DNA of 6,313 nucleotides from Deltaproteobacteria bacterium (GTDB lineage: Bacteria > Desulfobacterota > Desulfarculia > Adiutricales > JAGVGV01), in assembly GCA_015233515.1 (NCBI GenBank), contig JADFXS010000110.1, positions 1-6,313 of the forward strand, given 5' to 3'. Below the pieces are notes generated by a model. That model was not told the DNA's origin and ran no database searches. It saw nothing but the letters and a program-made list of their open reading frames with translations. Both the position numbers and the translations under genes were made by a program. Shown in pieces: positions 3,863 to 6,313 of the stretch. Numbering within the stretch: the first letter of the stretch is position 1; each line of letters opens with the position of its first letter.

Positions 3863-5212
3863 ATGATTGCTCAATGGAACATATTTTCCAGGATATTTGG
3901 TCGGCTTTTCCTGCCGGCGGCGCTGGGCGGCTGGGCGATCCTTGCCTGCTTCGTTACTCCTGATTCAGCGTTCGCCGCGACAGATATGCCCCCCGGCAAT
4001 GCACAGACAAAACAAATAACGACGGATAGTGAACGGGATCAGCGTCCTCGCCGAATACCGCCTCGGGTGGCGGTAGAAGCCTGTGTGGGCAAGAAGGAAG
4101 GCGATCCCTGTTCGTTCAATTCCCCACAAGGTGTTTTGGATGGTCTATGCTTTTCTGGTGATGAACTTGTGTTTGCCTGCAGACCTCATAGAGGGGGGGA
4201 GCCGCCGGAAGCTTCCCAGGGAAAAACCACCGAGCAGCAGACCACACCCCGAGTCCCTTCCCGGCTCAATTCCAATTATGACCTACTAGAAAGATATATC
4301 GGCAGTCTTGGTTCCTATCTTATCGTGGCCGTATTAGCCGCCGGACTGGCATGGTACTGGTTTTTCAGAAATTCCACCCTGCCCCTGCGCCGATTGCGCA
4401 AGGTGACCCAGCAATTGGCTGAAGGAGATCTCTCCGCGCGAGTTGGAGAAGGATTGGTTCACCGAAAGGACGAAATAGCTGACTTGGGCCGCGATGTGGA
4501 CCGGATGGCCGAGCGTATCGAAAGCCTGGTGAGCGCCCACCAGCGGCTGATCAGGGACGTCTCGCACGAGTTGCGTTCCCCTCTGTCCCGTCTGAATGTG
4601 GCCCTTGAACTGGCCCGACAATCAGCAGGACCGACCCACGCCGCGCCCTTTGACAGAATTGAGCGGGAATCAGACCGCCTTAACGAGCTGATCGCTCAAC
4701 TTCTGATGCTTACCAAGCTGGAAAGTGAAAGCGGCATGAACCAGAGGACGAATATTGATCTAACCGCCCTCATTATGGAAATTGCCCAGGATGTGGATTT
4801 TGAGGCGAAAAATAATGACCGAAGGGTAGTAACGACGGCAAGTGAACCGCTAATACTGAGCGGTAACAAGGAACTGCTCCGTCAGGCCTTGGAAAACCTG
4901 ATCCGTAATGCCGCCAGATACACCGCGGCCGGAACCGCTGTGGAGATTTCACTGGGCAAAAAAGAATTGAGTGGTCGTGGCTGGGCCCACATCGAGGTCA
5001 AGGATCAAGGGCCGGGAGTTCCGGAATCGGAGCTCAGTGACATTTTCCGCCCCTTCTATCGCGTCAACGATGCCCGTGAACGCCAGAGCGGAGGCGCCGG
5101 GGTCGGCCTGGCGATTTCCGATCGAGCGGTACGACTTCATGGTGGAAGCCTGCGAGCCTTCAATGCACCCGGCGTCGGCTTGATTATGGAGATAGATCTT
5201 CCTCTGCCATAG
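3863..5212 (+). CDS. CpxA-like sensor histidine kinase with a Cys4 extracytoplasmic module
   Basis: A 449-residue membrane kinase and partner of the preceding regulator. Residues 10-31 are hydrophobic and end in DSAFA-A (34-39), which resembles a cleavable signal peptide rather than a plain anchor. The extracytoplasmic part (about 39-148) contains EACVGKKEGDPCSF (72-85), DGLC (93-96) and FACRP (104-108): Cys74, 83, 96 and 106, flanked by Pro/Gln/Arg-rich linkers. Transmembrane segment 150-168 is followed by a HAMP domain (about 170-224; LPLRRLRKVTQQLAEGDL). The HisKA domain has His235 in DVSHELRSPLSRL. The HATPase_c domain has the N box LENLIRNAARYT (Asn345, Asn349), G1 DQGPG (381-385), FRPFYRV (395-401) and G2 GGAGVGLA (410-417). 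All catalytic motifs are intact. The catalytic half resembles CpxA, while the sensor is unlike CpxA's PAS-type domain. The start ATG has only GGAG 2 nt upstream, so translation may depend on coupling to the regulator gene. The signal sensed is unknown. Confidence 0.93.
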   Translation: MIAQWNIFSRIFGRLFLPAALGGWAILACFVTPDSAFAATDMPPGNAQTKQITTDSERDQRPRRIPPRVAVEACVGKKEGDPCSFNSPQGVLDGLCFSGDELVFACRPHRGGEPPEASQGKTTEQQTTPRVPSRLNSNYDLLERYIGSLGSYLIVAVLAAGLAWYWFFRNSTLPLRRLRKVTQQLAEGDLSARVGEGLVHRKDEIADLGRDVDRMAERIESLVSAHQRLIRDVSHELRSPLSRLNVALELARQSAGPTHAAPFDRIERESDRLNELIAQLLMLTKLESESGMNQRTNIDLTALIMEIAQDVDFEAKNNDRRVVTTASEPLILSGNKELLRQALENLIRNAARYTAAGTAVEISLGKKELSGRGWAHIEVKDQGPGVPESELSDIFRPFYRVNDARERQSGGAGVGLAISDRAVRLHGGSLRAFNAPGVGLIMEIDLPLP

Positions 5213-5308
5213 GAATCCTTGAGATTGCCAACCCTCTACGCGCCGAGGCCATGACATTTCTCGGCAAAATGAATCGAAAAACCAGTCGTCATAGGTCGAA
5301 CGCCGAAT

Positions 5309-5337
5309 TTGTCGAAGTCGATTCCTTGTGTTATACT
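5309..5337 (+). promoter_or_regulatory. Candidate promoter of the membrane protein/zinc-ribbon operon
   Basis: TTGTCG (5309-5314, 4 of 6) and TATACT (5332-5337, 5 of 6) are 17 nt apart. GTCGAA occurs at 5295-5300 and again at 5311-5316, overlapping the -35, and could be a regulator site. The predicted start is near 5344, about 90 nt before the gene. It supports these genes being transcribed separately from the kinase operon. Confidence 0.45.
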
Positions 5338-5350
5338 TGGATTCATTGGA

Positions 5351-5384
5351 CAATTAAGCTGAAAAAATCAGCTGAAATAAATTG
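5351..5384 (+). other. Palindromic element just after the predicted start point
   Basis: AGCTGA (5357-5362) and TCAGCT (5368-5373) are perfect arms around AAAAA; CAATT (5351-5355) and AATTG (5380-5384) extend the symmetry beyond short unpaired bases. No T-tract follows, so a terminator is unlikely. Lying between two candidate promoters it could be an operator or a 5' stabilising hairpin. Confidence 0.4.
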
Positions 5385-5391
5385 TTATGAT
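5383..5391 (+). promoter_or_regulatory. Alternative extended -10 promoter
   Basis: TG-T-TATGAT: an extended -10 (TGn) with a 5 of 6 match at 5386-5391 and no recognisable -35. Transcription from it would start near 5398, about 35 nt before the gene, downstream of the 5351-5384 palindrome. It is a weaker guess than the 5309-5337 promoter. Confidence 0.25.
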
Positions 5392-5433
5392 TTCATCCCA
5401 GGCTAGATTTTATCTTTGAAAGGACCTGCCGCC

Positions 5434-5883
5434 ATGAAAAATATCGCCGGTTTCTTCCTGATCTTCCTCTCTCTCTTTATGCTGATGGGCTTTTTCAAAG
5501 CCGATCTCGATATGAGCCCGGCGGTCAAACTAACGGCTTTGGCTATCGCCTCCGGCTTGCCTCTCTTGGGCGGAATCTGGCTTTTTTATACCAATTACAG
5601 AGAGAAAGCCCGTTTGGCCGCTTCGAAACTGAATCTGGCGGCCAAAACCCGGGAAGCCGAAGTATTGAAATTGGCGGAAAAGCTCGGCGGACGGCTGACG
5701 GCGGTGGAAGTGGTCACCGCTTTGGCCTTGGACCAGGCTCAAGCCAAGGACCTGTTAGAATCCTTGGCCAGTCAAGGATTGGCTGAGGTCGGGTTGACGG
5801 ACACGGGAGTGATTGTTTATTCATTCTACGATGTTTTGCACCTGAAAGAAAAAAACAAAGCGAAAAACGTTCTGGAGGTTTAG
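5434..5883 (+). CDS. Small two-helix membrane protein with a winged-helix-like C-terminal domain
   Basis: A 149-residue protein. Two hydrophobic helices span about 3-21 (IAGFFLIFLSLFMLMGFF) and 32-52, joined by a short loop, so both ends should be cytoplasmic. A charged helix (55-80) leads to a compact domain (about 76-136) with AEKLGGRLTAVEVVTALAL, then QAKDLLESLASQGLAEVGL and GVIVYSFYDVLHL. The pattern helix, helix-turn-helix, beta-hairpin is that of a winged helix of the kind seen in membrane-bound or DprA-like tails. I cannot assign a named family. The start ATG 5434 has AAAGGA 9 nt upstream; a TTG at 5416 in frame would place that site inside the gene and is rejected. The ribosome binding site of the next gene lies in its last codons, so the two are co-translated. 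Its link to the Cpx-like genes is only proximity, with a 221-bp gap and candidate promoters of its own. Confidence 0.85.
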   Translation: MKNIAGFFLIFLSLFMLMGFFKADLDMSPAVKLTALAIASGLPLLGGIWLFYTNYREKARLAASKLNLAAKTREAEVLKLAEKLGGRLTAVEVVTALALDQAQAKDLLESLASQGLAEVGLTDTGVIVYSFYDVLHLKEKNKAKNVLEV

Positions 5884-5884
5884 C

Positions 5885-6313
5885 ATGGAAGCCCGCTACG
5901 ACTGCCCGGTCTGCCTGGGCGCGAAAATGGATAAATTGAAATTGGGGGAAAAAGACCAGCTTACCCTCGATTATTGCCAGAGGTGCGGCGGCATTTGGTT
6001 CGATTTCGGTGAAGTCGGCAAACTGTCTTCCCTCCCCTCAACCGCTATGACCGGAAAAGTCACTCTTACGCCGGATCATTATCTGATGCAGTGCCACTCC
6101 TGTCATGCTCCTTTGGACAGAAACGCCAGTAAATGCGACCAATGCGGTTGGGAAAACATAATAGACTGCCCTGTCTGTCAAAAACCCATGGGTAAAACCA
6201 ATCCACGGGATCTACATCTGGATTACTGCCCTTCTTGCAAAGGCGTCTGGTTCGACAATATCGAACTTTCCGAAATTTGGAACGGACACCTGGATTCCGT
6301 GGCCAAGGAAGCC
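5885..6313 (+). CDS. zf-TFIIB / zinc-ribbon protein, partial at C-terminus
   Basis: 143 codons are open to the right edge with no stop, so the C-terminus is missing. Three zinc-binding modules follow one another. Residues 7-40 are a zf-TFIIB unit, CPVC followed by YCQRCGGIWFD. Residues about 70-89 are a zinc ribbon, CHSC followed by CDQCGW. Residues about 95-125 are a second zf-TFIIB unit, CPVC followed by YCPSCKGVWFD. The CxxC pairs and the GxWFD motif are diagnostic of the family, whose biochemical role is unknown; many members continue into transmembrane or other domains that would lie outside this window. The ATG follows the previous stop by 1 nt, with GGAGG 6 nt upstream inside the previous gene, which indicates tight coupling. 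It probably works with the two-helix membrane protein (inference). Confidence 0.9.
   Translation, partial: MEARYDCPVCLGAKMDKLKLGEKDQLTLDYCQRCGGIWFDFGEVGKLSSLPSTAMTGKVTLTPDHYLMQCHSCHAPLDRNASKCDQCGWENIIDCPVCQKPMGKTNPRDLHLDYCPSCKGVWFDNIELSEIWNGHLDSVAKEA

Noticed and set aside
5242..5265. GCCGAG/CTCGGC inverted repeat after the kinase as a terminator
   Set aside because: A 12-nt loop with no T-tract on the plus strand; no intrinsic terminator is visible in 5213-5433.
4949..5353. Minus-strand 134-codon frame overlapping the kinase C-terminus
   Set aside because: Lies opposite the HATPase domain with its N, G1 and G2 motifs; no recognisable domain or ribosome binding site.

Overview
The window looks like bacterial chromosome from a Gram-negative organism. 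Evidence is Sec signal peptides, a lipoprotein, a Cpx-like two-component system and G+C-balanced coding DNA with AT-rich intergenic regions. The mix of a DUF1566 secreted protein, a PKD lipoprotein and a small Lys/Glu-rich Cys-pair exported protein recalls Desulfuromonadales/Geobacter-like 'deltaproteobacteria' or related environmental phyla. That placement is an impression from remembered families, not a search result. I see no mobile element, phage gene, tRNA, rRNA or CRISPR array.

Left half (minus strand): a DUF1566 (Lcl C-terminal) secreted protein runs off the left edge (1-513, TTG start). Upstream of it lies a two-gene unit: a 100-residue exported protein with one Cys pair (2371-2673), then a 530-residue PKD-domain lipoprotein (753-2345) 25 bp further on.

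Centre (2674-3155): a 482-bp divergent control region. It contains a perfect GTAAA-N5-GTAAA motif, the published CpxR-box form. An inverted one-mismatch copy lies on one side and a GTTAA-N5-GTTAA copy on the other. The three 15-bp elements start exactly 31 bp apart. The array is flanked by a candidate leftward promoter and by a rightward perfect TATAAT with a poor -35. The rightward leader is about 180 nt long and holds nested inverted repeats and an unlisted small ORF that overlaps the regulator's start codon by 8 nt.

Right half (plus strand): a CpxR-type response regulator (3156-3848) and a CpxA-like histidine kinase (3863-5212), 14 bp apart. The catalytic half of the kinase is standard. 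Its extracytoplasmic segment is not: it is short and carries four cysteines in a compact module. Then come a small two-helix membrane protein with a winged-helix-like tail (5434-5883) and a translationally coupled zinc-ribbon/zf-TFIIB protein that runs off the right edge (5885-6313). These two have their own candidate promoters.

Working model (inference): this is a Cpx-like envelope-stress circuit with a different sensor. The kinase senses a periplasmic state through its Cys4 module, perhaps thiol redox or metal. The regulator binds the 31-bp-phased array and drives both its own operon and the divergent exported-protein operon, as in the enterobacterial cpxP/cpxRA layout, but with unrelated effector proteins.
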